DNA of 64,000 nucleotides from Bacteroidales bacterium (GCA_016287075.1 JAEEVC010000010.1:28704-92703), one strand, 5' to 3'. Positions 9,305 through 18,766 are shown, numbered from the stretch's first letter. Numbers and translations are program-made. Notes: a model not told the origin generated them from the letters alone.

Positions 9305-10075
9305 TCAGAACAATCTCACATGGAGTCCGAGATTGACGACAGGGTAGAACTTGGCATAGCCCAGTACCTTGTCGATCCAGCCCTTGTCCAGATCCTGGAC
9401 GGCTTCGCTGGTCACGATGACCGGCTTGCCGTAATAGTCCGTCAGCTGGAGGGTGGGAGCGCCCAGATAGCAGGCGCCGAGGTCGAAGGTTACGGTCACG
9501 CGGCTGTCGGAACGGACCGGACGGCCGAAACCGATGCCGGCATACGGTCGGACGGAAGGGAAGTGGATGCCGGCCGAGATGAGCCCCTGCTCATCGGTCG
9601 TCACGAACTGCCCGTTGATGGAGACGCCGGATGTGTGATACTCCTCCTCCGGGATGGGAAGCGGGGAAGTATTGCCGATTTCGAGGAAACGGGTCGAACC
9701 GAGCGAGCAGTAGACGCCCAGTGAGAGGTGGAACCCTGCATTCTTGAAAGGATACAGGTCCAGGATACCCCGGAAGTCCTTGGTTACCAAGGTCGCACGC
9801 ATCGCGATATCGTCATGGATGCTGATATCGTTATCATCCCATTTCGCATCCATATCGACGTGGAAACTGCGGTCGTAACCGATATTGCAGCCGGAGACAT
9901 AAGCGGCGCGGAAGCCCGCATGCTTCCCGAGCGGGACGGCCGCCTGGAAACCGATGGCGTCCGTTCCGGCCGTCGTACCGATACCCAGGTGGTTCAGGAA
10001 ATCGCCGGCCTGCGCCTGGAATCCGGCTCCGGACAGCGCGAATGCGGCAAAAAATAGAGCGATAGATTTTTTCAT
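9305..10075 (-). CDS. Outer-membrane beta-barrel-like protein, unassigned
   Basis: The 256-residue product begins MKKSIALFFAAFALSG and has a likely signal peptidase I site after AQA (residue 23). The mature region alternates beta-strand patterns and ends VNLGLHVRLF, consistent with an outer-membrane barrel. Family not recognised. I use the ATG at 10075, not the one at 10135, because the promoter (-7 at 10096-10103) lies between them. The lipoprotein gene at 8408-9277 probably follows on the same transcript. Confidence 0.68.
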   Translation of the reverse strand: MKKSIALFFAAFALSGAGFQAQAGDFLNHLGIGTTAGTDAIGFQAAVPLGKHAGFRAAYVSGCNIGYDRSFHVDMDAKWDDNDISIHDDIAMRATLVTKDFRGILDLYPFKNAGFHLSLGVYCSLGSTRFLEIGNTSPLPIPEEEYHTSGVSINGQFVTTDEQGLISAGIHFPSVRPYAGIGFGRPVRSDSRVTVTFDLGACYLGAPTLQLTDYYGKPVIVTSEAVQDLDKGWIDKVLGYAKFYPVVNLGLHVRLF

Positions 10076-10095
10076 GGATCGGTTCTTAATTGTTA

Positions 10096-10126
10096 CAAAT
10101 ATATGGATAAATTTTTGTTTTGCAAA
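10096..10126 (-). promoter_or_regulatory. Bacteroidota promoter for the barrel/lipoprotein pair
   Basis: On the minus strand the -33 TTTG (10123-10126) and -7 TATATTTG (10096-10103) are separated by 19 bp, an ideal spacing. The leader to the ATG at 10075 would be about 15 nt. Confidence 0.7.
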
Positions 10127-10284
10127 AATGGGCATGATCCGGTTACATTTTATAAATGAATGAAGATAGTCAGAATCTTACGGCAGAGTCCGCTTCACCC
10201 GGCTCAGGAAAGGCCATCCGTACCGGCCGTTCCGGGAACAGAAGCATGTTTCACTTTCATATTGTTATTTTTTAAAAATATATA

Positions 10285-10292
10285 TAAATTTG
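10285..10292 (+). promoter_or_regulatory. Bacteroidota -7 element for the fimbrial operon
   Basis: TAAATTTG lies 25 nt before the ATG at 10318, with a TTG about 20 bp further upstream as a partial -33. It is the only promoter-like site I see for the six-gene operon. AGGAG at 10306-10310 could act as an unusual Shine-Dalgarno for this lineage. Confidence 0.6.
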
Positions 10293-10317
10293 CGAGTTTT
10301 TTGGTAGGAGTAGCAGT

Positions 10318-11352
10318 ATGAATTATTCCGTTTTGTTCAGCTCCGTCGCCTCCGTCATCCTCCTGACAGCCGGATGCGGCTTGCAGAATCCGGATTCACC
10401 GGACGGGAAATATTCCCGCAGGACCGGCGATCCGGTCGTATTCTCCGTCGGCGCCCATGATGATGCCCCGACACGTACCCAATATCGGGATGAGGATGTT
10501 TCCGGCGGTTTCCAGCACATCGACTGGCTGCAGGGAGACAAGCTCCGCATCTATTGCCCGCAGACACCGCTCCGTTATGACAGCGATATCCATTGGGCGG
10601 ATTATACGGTGACGCCCGTCCCCGGGACGCCGGAGCTGGGAACACTCGACAACGCCCTGCCCAACGGCCTGGTCTGGGGAGAGACCGGTATCGAGTACCG
10701 TTTCTATTCCGTCTATCCGTCTCCTGAGGGCACCGATCCCCACGCCGGCCTGTCCGGGACATTCCATTTGACCATGCCCGCCGCGCAGACCGTGCCCGGC
10801 CTGATGGACAATGCCTTCATGACCGCAGCCGCCAGCGTGACGACCGGCGGTTCCGATGCGGAGGCCGTGAAACTGGATTTCTATCCTGCCTTCACCGCCT
10901 TTGAATTCCAGTTGGTCGGCGAGGAGGAAGAAGTCACGTTGAACAGCATCACGCTCAGCTCGACATCTACGCCGCTTACCGGCTCATTCACTGTTACTTA
11001 CGACGGAACGTCCGCCTCCTATTCCTGCAGCGGCACCGGGATGTCCGCCACGCTGACCCTCCCGGCCGGGACCGTGCTTTCCCGGGCCAGGCCGGTGACC
11101 TGCACCCTTCTGACCATGCCAGGCGCGGCAACGGACCTGAAGCTGACCCTGGTCAGGACCTACAAGGGCACCGCCGTCACCAACAGCCTCGCGCTCAATT
11201 ATGCCAACGGGACGCCCCTGGCTTTCAACCCCTTGAAGAAGTACGTCCTCAAGGGACTCGTCACACCGGTCATTCTCCAGGTCACGACGTTCGATGTGAC
11301 GACCGGATCCTGGCAGACCTGGACGCATGGCGATACCGTTCTTTCCAACTAA
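10318..11352 (+). CDS. Fimbrillin family lipoprotein (type V pilus-like), first gene of operon
   Basis: A 344-residue lipoprotein with lipobox LTAGC (Cys20). The body has the beta-rich, Thr/Ser-rich composition of fimbrillin-like proteins with a fimbrillin-type second half (GTAVTNSLALNYANGT, PLKKYVLKGLV). A Thr52-Arg53-Thr54 site lies 33 residues after the cysteine, near where FimA/Mfa-type prepilins are cut by an Arg-specific protease. The role may be anchor or accessory pilin. It is followed after 12 nt by the next pilin-like gene. Confidence 0.78.
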   Translation: MNYSVLFSSVASVILLTAGCGLQNPDSPDGKYSRRTGDPVVFSVGAHDDAPTRTQYRDEDVSGGFQHIDWLQGDKLRIYCPQTPLRYDSDIHWADYTVTPVPGTPELGTLDNALPNGLVWGETGIEYRFYSVYPSPEGTDPHAGLSGTFHLTMPAAQTVPGLMDNAFMTAAASVTTGGSDAEAVKLDFYPAFTAFEFQLVGEEEEVTLNSITLSSTSTPLTGSFTVTYDGTSASYSCSGTGMSATLTLPAGTVLSRARPVTCTLLTMPGAATDLKLTLVRTYKGTAVTNSLALNYANGTPLAFNPLKKYVLKGLVTPVILQVTTFDVTTGSWQTWTHGDTVLSN

Positions 11353-11364
11353 TCCGAGGGCACG

Positions 11365-12918
11365 ATGAAAATGAACAGAATATACCGTCTTTTCTTCCTC
11401 TGCGCGTCCGCCGTCCTGCTGGCGGCGGGATGCGACAAGCAGCAGGACAAGGGTTCCATTCCCGAAGGGGAGCCGGCAGCCATGCAGCTGTCCTTCACCG
11501 TCATGGCGCCGGATGCCGTCAGGACCGACCCGACCAGGGCCGTCGACGCGGGTCCGTATCAGTTGACAGGACAGAAAGGGGAGAACGAAATCAACACCAT
11601 CACCTTGATCCTCGTGGGGGTCAATGGCGGCAAGGAAGTCCGTACGGATATGCGGTATGAGACCCTTCCGGTCGATGCCGCCGAGAAATACGCCGCCGTC
11701 CATTCCTGCGAGGTTTCGCTCGCCGGCACGCTGAGCATGAGGCAGCACGTCTATATCGGCGCCAACCTGAGCGAAAGCATGATACAGGCCTTTGCGGCAG
11801 GGGAGCCATTCGTTTCCACGGCTTCCAGCGCCCGGGACGCGCTGGACGGAGTCATGGATTTCGACACCGACGGCAAGGCCTGCAACATGACGATGTTCAC
11901 GAAGGTCATGAATCCGGATGCCGCTTCCGATGCGGCCGATCCCTATCTTTTCAACCTGACCGGCAAGGATAACCTCAACGGCAGTGCGGACAAGAAAATC
12001 GTCCTCGAGCGTCTTGTAAGCAAGGTGCTGCTTACCTTTGCGATGCAGGATTCCGGGATGATCACTTTCTCCGACCGCCTGGGCGACGCCTACAAGGGCT
12101 GGTGCACGCTGGAGGACATCAACTATGTGCTGACTCCGGCCGGACGCCGCACCTTCCTCGAGCGTACCGATACCCATGATGCGTTCACTTCCTTCCTGGA
12201 CAGCGACCTGACCGCCCATGACGGCCGTTACCTCTATTTCGGAACGCCGTTCACCGCCGAGGCCGGAGCCAGCCACCCCGTTGCATACGACGAGAACAGG
12301 ATGAAGTCCGAAGCGGCTTCCGGAGCTGATGCCGCAACACATTATCATGAAGGCATTTACTGCCTCGAAAGCCTCTCCGTGAACGATGTGGATGATCCCA
12401 AGGTCTATGGCAAATATGTGGTCATGGACGATGTCGCCCGCGGTGCGGTCCCGTATCTGAGCATCGGTTTCCGCTATGTCCCGAACAGGATCCATACGAA
12501 CGCGGCCGACCTCGGCGAGGAAACCCTTTTCGGAAGCCGGGCCGAGGCCGAGGCCGTCCTTCCCGAAGGCCTGTTCTATGCCAACGAAGTCCCCGGCCAC
12601 GCAGGTTATTATACCCAGGCCGCCTATGACGCCGCCATTGCCGCCGGCTGGTCCAAGGCAGAATTCGTAGCCTACAAGGACGGCATCAGCTACTACAGGA
12701 CATTCATCAACGCGCCTGCCAAAGATGCTTCCCTCGTCCAGACCTATGCCGGCAGCACCGGACAGACCGTCGGTCTTGAAAGGAATACCTACCATATCGT
12801 CAGTGTGCCCACCGTCGTCCTTCCGGGCGATGCGGAGCTGCGCGACTATATCCGCGTGAATTCCCGGATCATCGACTGGTCTTTCGTCGGTTCCACCACC
12901 GTTGAAGTAATCCCTTAA
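11365..12918 (+). CDS. Mfa1/FimA-like fimbrial subunit lipoprotein, candidate major pilin
   Basis: This 517-residue lipoprotein has lipobox LAAGC (Cys23) and Thr57-Arg58-Ala59. After that comes GENEINTITLILVGVNGG, the first strand pattern typical of FimA/Mfa1 N-domains. The C-terminal part includes GLERNTYHIVSV, matching the RNxYY/H segment that precedes the last strands of major fimbrial subunits. This is the best match in the operon to the Mfa1-type major subunit. In type V pili the strand freed by Arg-protease cleavage is donated to the next subunit. Neighbours are 12 and 13 nt away. Confidence 0.82.
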   Translation: MKMNRIYRLFFLCASAVLLAAGCDKQQDKGSIPEGEPAAMQLSFTVMAPDAVRTDPTRAVDAGPYQLTGQKGENEINTITLILVGVNGGKEVRTDMRYETLPVDAAEKYAAVHSCEVSLAGTLSMRQHVYIGANLSESMIQAFAAGEPFVSTASSARDALDGVMDFDTDGKACNMTMFTKVMNPDAASDAADPYLFNLTGKDNLNGSADKKIVLERLVSKVLLTFAMQDSGMITFSDRLGDAYKGWCTLEDINYVLTPAGRRTFLERTDTHDAFTSFLDSDLTAHDGRYLYFGTPFTAEAGASHPVAYDENRMKSEAASGADAATHYHEGIYCLESLSVNDVDDPKVYGKYVVMDDVARGAVPYLSIGFRYVPNRIHTNAADLGEETLFGSRAEAEAVLPEGLFYANEVPGHAGYYTQAAYDAAIAAGWSKAEFVAYKDGISYYRTFINAPAKDASLVQTYAGSTGQTVGLERNTYHIVSVPTVVLPGDAELRDYIRVNSRIIDWSFVGSTTVEVIP

Positions 12919-12931
12919 TCCGCTGAAGTCT

Positions 12932-14023
12932 ATGAAAATCAATCCTATATTCCTGTTTGTTTCCGCCGCACTGGCGGCGATGGCCGGCTGCGGGAAAGGG
13001 GTTCAGCCGTCGGAGGACATCCCGGACGGGATCGGTGTCCGTTCCTGCCTGTTGACGCGCGCGGACGGCGACGAACCCGCCGGCCGCGACCAGCAGCCCG
13101 TTTTCCTTTTCTGGACGGAAGGGAACTTCAACAATCCTTCCGCCGGGGAGCCGGACTTCTTCGCCTGCACCCCGGACGACGGGGTGGATGCCTATTCCGA
13201 AATCAGCTACAATACCAAGGTTCCCTATCCTTCCGGCAATGCAGCCGTCAAGGCGACCGGATTCGCCCCGGCGCCGGGGGACGGTTATCTGGCGTTCGTG
13301 ACGGAGGGGGATTATTCCCAGTTTACGATTCCTTCACCCGACGTACCCTATCCCGATGATACGCATGGCGTCATGGATGTGCTGGCATCACGCAGTTCCG
13401 TCTCGGGCTCCAACAGTTCCCATATCTCCGAGCCGCTGGAATTCATCCATGCCCAGACCCGGCTTTCGTTCCAGGCGACGCTGTCTGGAACGATGAGCAA
13501 GTTCGTGAAATTCGTACGGGTCCAGTTCCCGGGCTCGCTTGCGCCGATGAGCCTGGAATTCAATGAAACGAAAGGCATCTACGAAGTGAAGGGCGGCACC
13601 GACGGCATTGACGATTTCGTCTTCGGCAATTTCTGGACGACCAACGGAACATCCCAGTCCAGCGACCCCAGGGCCAATTTCACGATGTCCTTCCAGCTCG
13701 GCAGCGACAGGAAGCAGAATATGGGTTATACCCATCTCGCGCTGCCAGAAGACTGCACCGGAATCGACGTACACGTCCTGTATGAACTGGCCAACGGGAT
13801 GAACGATTTCGGCCCGACCATCGGTACCGGCACCGACGTGTCCGAGATGGACGTGCCCGTGCACATCGATTTCGTCGATGCGGACAAGGACCCGGTGGCG
13901 CTTTCCGCCGGAGATGCCTACAACATCGTCCTGGTCTTCGACACCTACAACATCGAGATCATCGGCCAGCCGGCCCGTTGGCAGGACGGCGGCTATGTGT
14001 CCATCCCGATCCAAATCAGATAG
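12932..14023 (+). CDS. Fimbrillin family lipoprotein
   Basis: The 363-residue product has lipobox AMAGC (Cys20) and a Thr42-Arg43-Ala44 site. Fimbrillin-like features include PLEFIHAQTRLSFQATLSGT, which resembles the central pFxhaltrv segment of fimbrillin A-associated proteins, and a closing region DAYNIVLVFDTYNIEI. Probably an accessory or stalk subunit of the surface fibre encoded by this operon. It lies 13 nt after the previous gene and 9 nt before the next. Confidence 0.78.
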   Translation: MKINPIFLFVSAALAAMAGCGKGVQPSEDIPDGIGVRSCLLTRADGDEPAGRDQQPVFLFWTEGNFNNPSAGEPDFFACTPDDGVDAYSEISYNTKVPYPSGNAAVKATGFAPAPGDGYLAFVTEGDYSQFTIPSPDVPYPDDTHGVMDVLASRSSVSGSNSSHISEPLEFIHAQTRLSFQATLSGTMSKFVKFVRVQFPGSLAPMSLEFNETKGIYEVKGGTDGIDDFVFGNFWTTNGTSQSSDPRANFTMSFQLGSDRKQNMGYTHLALPEDCTGIDVHVLYELANGMNDFGPTIGTGTDVSEMDVPVHIDFVDADKDPVALSAGDAYNIVLVFDTYNIEIIGQPARWQDGGYVSIPIQIR

Positions 14024-14032
14024 TTTCGAGCC

Positions 14033-15169
14033 ATGAAGAATTCCAGCCTATTGTCTATCCTTCTCTCCGGCGCGCTGCTTTCGCCGGCCTGCAACGGCAT
14101 CGTCGAGCAGCCGGTGGCGGAAACGCAGATATTGGTAGCGCCGTATGTCTATGGCACTTTCCCCGGCGGAGCCGCAACCCGGGCCATCGATCTTGAAGAT
14201 ACCGGCGAAGAAGGGAATCCCCATTACCATTACAACGGGTTCAACGGCGAACCCGACAAGACCGTCCTTCCGATCGGTTCTACGCTGTGGCTGACCTACA
14301 GGAAAGCCCTTGACGGCATTACCGATCCCGATCCAGCAAACGATGCGGACTGGGAGGAATCGAACCTCCGCGCCTATGTGGTCCAGAATTCCGCCGGATA
14401 CAACGCGCTGTATCCCATCGCCTCGCATACCGTGACCGAGGATGGCCATGCCTATTATGTCGTCGATGACATGGTGGACGGCGAATACAGGATCACCAAT
14501 CCGCTTTACCTCAAGGATGGCCTCTATCAGTTCCGCATGGTCAGCCCGGCCGCCAAGATTTCCGCCTCCGACCTGCGGATGCGCGTGGACAACGGCATGT
14601 ACCTCTATTCCAACGACGAGCGCTACGAGCAGACCCGGAGCAAGGTCATCGAGGTCGTGAGCAACAGCCAGGGCGTGCAGAACATCGTCCTGAATCCCAT
14701 GATCAACCAGACCGCCCGCTTCAAGGTCACCCTCAAGCCCGGCAGCAATGTCAACAGCCTGGAAATGCTTTCCCAGGGCATCGAGGTCAGCGGCCTGCAG
14801 AACCCCGAGACCGAAGACGGCAACCTGGCTTTCCAGTGGAGTTCCCTTGCCGTGGCCGACACGCTCAAGATGAAGCTCGCGGACAAGTATTCGCGCGTAT
14901 CAATCAAGGAATTCAGCGTCGGGGAGGACGGTTCCATCACCGGTCATACGGGCGTCCTTCCGACCAATGCGATGAGCACCACGATGGTCATCCTGGTCAA
15001 CGTGGCCGTGAACGGCATCCCGACCCAATATCTCGTGCCGCTGTACAAGATGGTCCTGTACCATGGCCATTCCTACAACCTCGAGCTGGAAATCGGCCTG
15101 GACGGCGACATCCGCGTGATGAACTGGGCCAACCAGGCCTGGAACGGAGAAGTAACATTCAATGACTGA
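14033..15169 (+). CDS. Fimbrillin-like lipoprotein
   Basis: The 378-residue protein has a lipobox LSPAC (Cys20) and Thr49-Arg50-Ala51 in a TFPGGAATRAIDL context. The body is beta-rich. A central AKISASDLRMRVDNGMYLYS and a C-terminal HSYNLELEIGLDGDIRVMNW agree with fimbrillin-type C-domains, which often end in a Trp-containing strand. Exact role in the pilus is unknown. It is one of six consecutive lipoproteins on one strand with short gaps. Confidence 0.72.
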   Translation: MKNSSLLSILLSGALLSPACNGIVEQPVAETQILVAPYVYGTFPGGAATRAIDLEDTGEEGNPHYHYNGFNGEPDKTVLPIGSTLWLTYRKALDGITDPDPANDADWEESNLRAYVVQNSAGYNALYPIASHTVTEDGHAYYVVDDMVDGEYRITNPLYLKDGLYQFRMVSPAAKISASDLRMRVDNGMYLYSNDERYEQTRSKVIEVVSNSQGVQNIVLNPMINQTARFKVTLKPGSNVNSLEMLSQGIEVSGLQNPETEDGNLAFQWSSLAVADTLKMKLADKYSRVSIKEFSVGEDGSITGHTGVLPTNAMSTTMVILVNVAVNGIPTQYLVPLYKMVLYHGHSYNLELEIGLDGDIRVMNWANQAWNGEVTFND

Positions 15170-15182
15170 GGAGGACCGCAGC

Positions 15183-16127
15183 ATGAAAAAAATGATCAGC
15201 ATGGCAAGCCTGGCGGTCATCGCCGCCCTTTCCATCTCCTGCGCGAAGGCGGTGGAAGAAAAGGCAGGGGAGGGGTACAGACGGGTACCCGTGGAATTCA
15301 CCCTCGACATCGCCGATGTGCAGGGAGAACTGACCCGGGCCTCCGGAGCCCTTTTCCCGGAAGTCGAAAACTGGATTTTCGACTATTATTTCATCCAGTT
15401 CTCGTCCCGTGGCGTATCCGTCGTTTCCGGCCATCACAGGGCCTCCGTTACCGTCGGTGACCTTGTGGTCCGGGAAACCAGCTGGCTTTACGACACCGGT
15501 GACTGCACCGTGGCGTTCATCGCCAACATTTCCCCGGCGGGAGCCGATTACGACGACGACCCGGGGTGGAAAACCGACGAGGGGATCATCAAGATTTCGG
15601 ACAACATGCTTGGTTTCCAGGAGATGAAATTCGATATGGGCAAGCGCATCGCCGCCGTGGAGAACGGCAGCCTGAAGCACATGCCGATGTGCGGTTACTG
15701 GCAGGGGAGTGTCACCCCGGACAACAATACCGAGGAGAATCCATTCAAGCTGACCGCCACCCTCGGCCGCATGATCGTCAGGATGAATGTCAACATCACC
15801 AACCGGACCTCATCCGCAATCACTTCCGTCGCCCTGGAGAACGCCTCCACCAAGGCCTACCTCTTCCCGCAGGTGGAGAACACAGCGCTGGAGGCGGAGG
15901 ATTATACGACCCTTGTCAACAACGTGAATATCGCGCCGGGTGCGACGAAGTCCCTGTACTTCTACACGGCGCCGAATTTCTGCACCGCCGACAAGGCCTC
16001 CACCCTGGTCTTCACGGCCGCCAACGGCAAGACCGCGGATGTCAAGGTGGGGAATGACATCGACAGCGGGGACTACAATCTGTACATGAATACCATTTAC
16101 ACCTTCAATCTCGATCTCAAGCAATGA
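15183..16127 (+). CDS. Fimbrillin-like lipoprotein, penultimate operon gene
   Basis: From the ATG at 15183 the product has 314 residues with lipobox SISC (Cys20) and Thr51-Arg52-Ala53, followed by ENWIFDYYFIQFSS, the first strand after the presumed cleavage site. The C-terminal half has GRMIVRMNVNITNRT and NTIYTFNLDLKQ, typical of fimbrillin domains. I prefer this start over the ATG at 15162 because it gives a proper lipoprotein signal; GAGGA at 15171-15175 may be a ribosome site. The TGA overlaps the ATG of the tip-protein gene by 4 bp. Confidence 0.76.
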   Translation: MKKMISMASLAVIAALSISCAKAVEEKAGEGYRRVPVEFTLDIADVQGELTRASGALFPEVENWIFDYYFIQFSSRGVSVVSGHHRASVTVGDLVVRETSWLYDTGDCTVAFIANISPAGADYDDDPGWKTDEGIIKISDNMLGFQEMKFDMGKRIAAVENGSLKHMPMCGYWQGSVTPDNNTEENPFKLTATLGRMIVRMNVNITNRTSSAITSVALENASTKAYLFPQVENTALEAEDYTTLVNNVNIAPGATKSLYFYTAPNFCTADKASTLVFTAANGKTADVKVGNDIDSGDYNLYMNTIYTFNLDLKQ

Positions 16128-18637
16128 AAAGATACAGCATCTATGCGCTTTTTGCCGTCCTGACGGCGGCGATGGCCGTTTCTTGTGAAAAGGAAAGGGA
16201 CTTGGACGGCTCCGTGAACGGGCGCGACGCCATCCGCTTCACCTCGTTCCGCAGGCAGGTGTTCACCCGTGCAGACATCGACCAGGCCGTTTTTGCCGAG
16301 GGAACGGCATACACCCTCCTGGCCGTCGGGCACAAAGAAAGTGCGGCAGCATATAACTGGGCAACGGACGCCGGTTTCGTCGATGTCCCGGAGACCGGGG
16401 TGGAAACAGCCGCCCACGCCATCCAGTATGAACCCACGGCGATGTTCCCCAAGGACGCCGACCTGGATTTCTTTGCCCTGACATACGGTAATACGACGGC
16501 ACCGTCGCTTGATTCCGCGCCCGTTGACGGGGCCGTGCCGACCATTACCCTCACCGAGGCGGGGGACCGTCTCGCAGACCTGCAGCACAGCAATTCCGTG
16601 AAGGAGCGCACCTCCGCCGGCGGAACCGTGATCCTTCCGTTCGACCATGCACTCGCTGCGGTCAATTTCCTCATCGCCAAGCAGGATGAATCCGGCGACG
16701 CCGTCAGCGACCGGCAGCTGGAAGCCGTCAGGGTGACAAGCATCAAGCTGGAGAACGTTGCCGAGGAGGCGACGATGGATATCGCATCCGGTGAATGGAG
16801 CTGGACGGCCGCGCATGTCGGCAACCGTTCGGTCTTTTCCGATGGCGACGGCGTCGCCCTCACCACTTCCGCCACGGCGATAGGGGAGGAGGACCTGCTG
16901 GTTTTCCCGAACAGCGACGGCGACAAGACCAACAACGTCTACGACCCGGATGCCCCGTTCAAGTATTACACGGCAGACGGTGACGAATGTCCTTCAAAAG
17001 GGGAGCAGGTCATCATAAAAATCGCCCTTGAAGGCCTTCAGACCTATGATTTTGACGCCGGTGACTATGTTCCCATGGAGAAAACGCTCCAGGACGGAAC
17101 CGTCGTCTCCGGCGGCAGGGCGGAGGTAAGTTTCCCGCTCCGGCTTTACGACGACCGCAAGGGTCTCGATGCCGGTCCGATGCTCTTTGAGCGCAACCAT
17201 AAATATACCCTTTCCATCTTCGTGATGCGGGACAATGTCCGCATCGTGGCGGTCTCGCCCCAGGTGTATAAGTGGGAGGATGTCAAGATCGCAGGCGAGG
17301 CTGAAGAGATCCTCGGACAGCCGGTGACCTTCGGCGGCATCGTATGGATGGACCGCAACCTGGGCGCTTCCTCCGCCGACTGCGAGAACGACTGGTGGCA
17401 CAGCTGCGGCTATTTCTATCAGTTCGGAAGGAATATTCCGTATATCATCAACCTGGATGACATCCTCGCTGCCGACGGGAAGTCGGAGAAGCCCGACCTG
17501 CTCACCACCGGATCCCATTCTTTCACCAAGACGGCTTCCAGTCCGTCCAGGGGGACGACTTATTTTTCGTCCAAGGGCTTCTATCTGTTTTATACCTTTA
17601 ATGAAAAAGGGGAAAAGGTCTATGACTGGTATGGTGGAACAAACTATATCTATGAGCCGAATGTCGAGAACAGGACGCTCTCGGACCGCACGTATGTCGC
17701 CATCAGGCCGGGGGAGAAGGGCTTCTATGGCATGATGGCCGGCGGCAGCAATACATCAACCTGGGCCAGGAACGCGTCCGGGTCAGCGGAGCCGAAAAAC
17801 GGTTCTTTCTGGCTCGATCCGGCCAACCTCAAGAAAGGCAATCCCGAGAACCAGCCTGTTCCGAAAGGCTGGCGGATGCCTACCCGGGCCGACGGCTACA
17901 AGATCCTTCCCGAACCGGCCCAGAACGCCCGGTCCTGGATGGAGTACGCCGCCTATCTCTTCCAGGGCAGGATCAGCGACCTCGACCAGAATATCAGCGG
18001 CGATGTCAATAAATTGAGCTATGTCCTCGGCGACGACAATTACCGTTACCAGTATGTCCGCGGACGCATTTACGTCAAAGAGGATGAAACGCCTGATGCT
18101 GACGGACTTACATCCATCGGTGTCTATAGTTCCAGCGTGCCGGACGCTTCGGCCGCTCCCTGCATTTACGGCATCAAGCGACAGGGAACTCCGGAGGCCT
18201 ACAGGATCATGATCAAGCGGATGAAGAGCAATGTGACAGGACGCTATTTCCTCAGGATTTCCCAGTTCCCGTCCAATGAGAACGAAATCTTCAGGACCAG
18301 TGTCGACAAGACAGGCACCCAGAATTCCAAAGCGCTCTCATACAACGGAACAGCTGCCACCAAGTGGAATCTGCAGGAATTCGACTGGGAGCATCCCTCA
18401 GGCGTCCTGGATTTCCCGTTGCAGGGATACATTGACGCCGGCGGTGATGTCCCGTATTGGAACCAGATCGGCATCTGTACGATCATGCGTCTGCCGGAAT
18501 ATGAATCCAGTCTTTCATCCTCGACCAATTGGACATTCTATATGAGGAATGCCACATCAGGCGTCGCCGTCGGAGCCGCCAGCCGCCGCGCGCTTGGAGA
18601 CTGCATCCGGCTTGTCCGCGATATGGATGCTGACTAA
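16124..18637 (+). CDS. Large fimbrillin-like lipoprotein with C-terminal FISUMP-like domain, putative pilus tip adhesin
   Basis: The 837-residue protein has lipobox AVSC (Cys21), a Thr48-Arg49-Ala50 site, a fimbrillin-like N-terminal region (about 50-390) and a second module from about 400. That module shows GIVWMDRNLGA (405-415), PKGWRMPTRADGYKI (around 580) and a terminal GDCIRLVRD, the marks of the FISUMP (Fibrobacter succinogenes major paralogous) domain. In type V pilus operons the last, longest gene often encodes the tip component, so an adhesin role is inferred. The target ligand is unknown. It overlaps the previous gene by 4 bp and is followed by a terminator hairpin. Confidence 0.8.
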   Translation: MKRYSIYALFAVLTAAMAVSCEKERDLDGSVNGRDAIRFTSFRRQVFTRADIDQAVFAEGTAYTLLAVGHKESAAAYNWATDAGFVDVPETGVETAAHAIQYEPTAMFPKDADLDFFALTYGNTTAPSLDSAPVDGAVPTITLTEAGDRLADLQHSNSVKERTSAGGTVILPFDHALAAVNFLIAKQDESGDAVSDRQLEAVRVTSIKLENVAEEATMDIASGEWSWTAAHVGNRSVFSDGDGVALTTSATAIGEEDLLVFPNSDGDKTNNVYDPDAPFKYYTADGDECPSKGEQVIIKIALEGLQTYDFDAGDYVPMEKTLQDGTVVSGGRAEVSFPLRLYDDRKGLDAGPMLFERNHKYTLSIFVMRDNVRIVAVSPQVYKWEDVKIAGEAEEILGQPVTFGGIVWMDRNLGASSADCENDWWHSCGYFYQFGRNIPYIINLDDILAADGKSEKPDLLTTGSHSFTKTASSPSRGTTYFSSKGFYLFYTFNEKGEKVYDWYGGTNYIYEPNVENRTLSDRTYVAIRPGEKGFYGMMAGGSNTSTWARNASGSAEPKNGSFWLDPANLKKGNPENQPVPKGWRMPTRADGYKILPEPAQNARSWMEYAAYLFQGRISDLDQNISGDVNKLSYVLGDDNYRYQYVRGRIYVKEDETPDADGLTSIGVYSSSVPDASAAPCIYGIKRQGTPEAYRIMIKRMKSNVTGRYFLRISQFPSNENEIFRTSVDKTGTQNSKALSYNGTAATKWNLQEFDWEHPSGVLDFPLQGYIDAGGDVPYWNQIGICTIMRLPEYESSLSSSTNWTFYMRNATSGVAVGAASRRALGDCIRLVRDMDAD

Positions 18638-18642
18638 GTGTT

Positions 18643-18677
18643 TACCCTGCCTTCAGCGACCGGCTGTCGGCAGGGTA
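18643..18677 (+). terminator. Rho-independent-type terminator of the fimbrial operon
   Basis: TACCCTGCC (18643-18651) pairs perfectly with GGCAGGGTA (18669-18677). An inner CAGC/GCTG helix (18654-18657 with 18663-18666) extends it. A T-rich stretch GCGTTTTGTTT follows. It begins 6 nt after the stop codon. Confidence 0.75.
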
Positions 18678-18766
18678 GCGTTTTGTTTCCGTTACTTAAC
18701 ATAATATAAATTGTGTAACAAATCAGGGGAGAAGGGGACTGCGTGGGATTATTCGTCATTTTTCCG

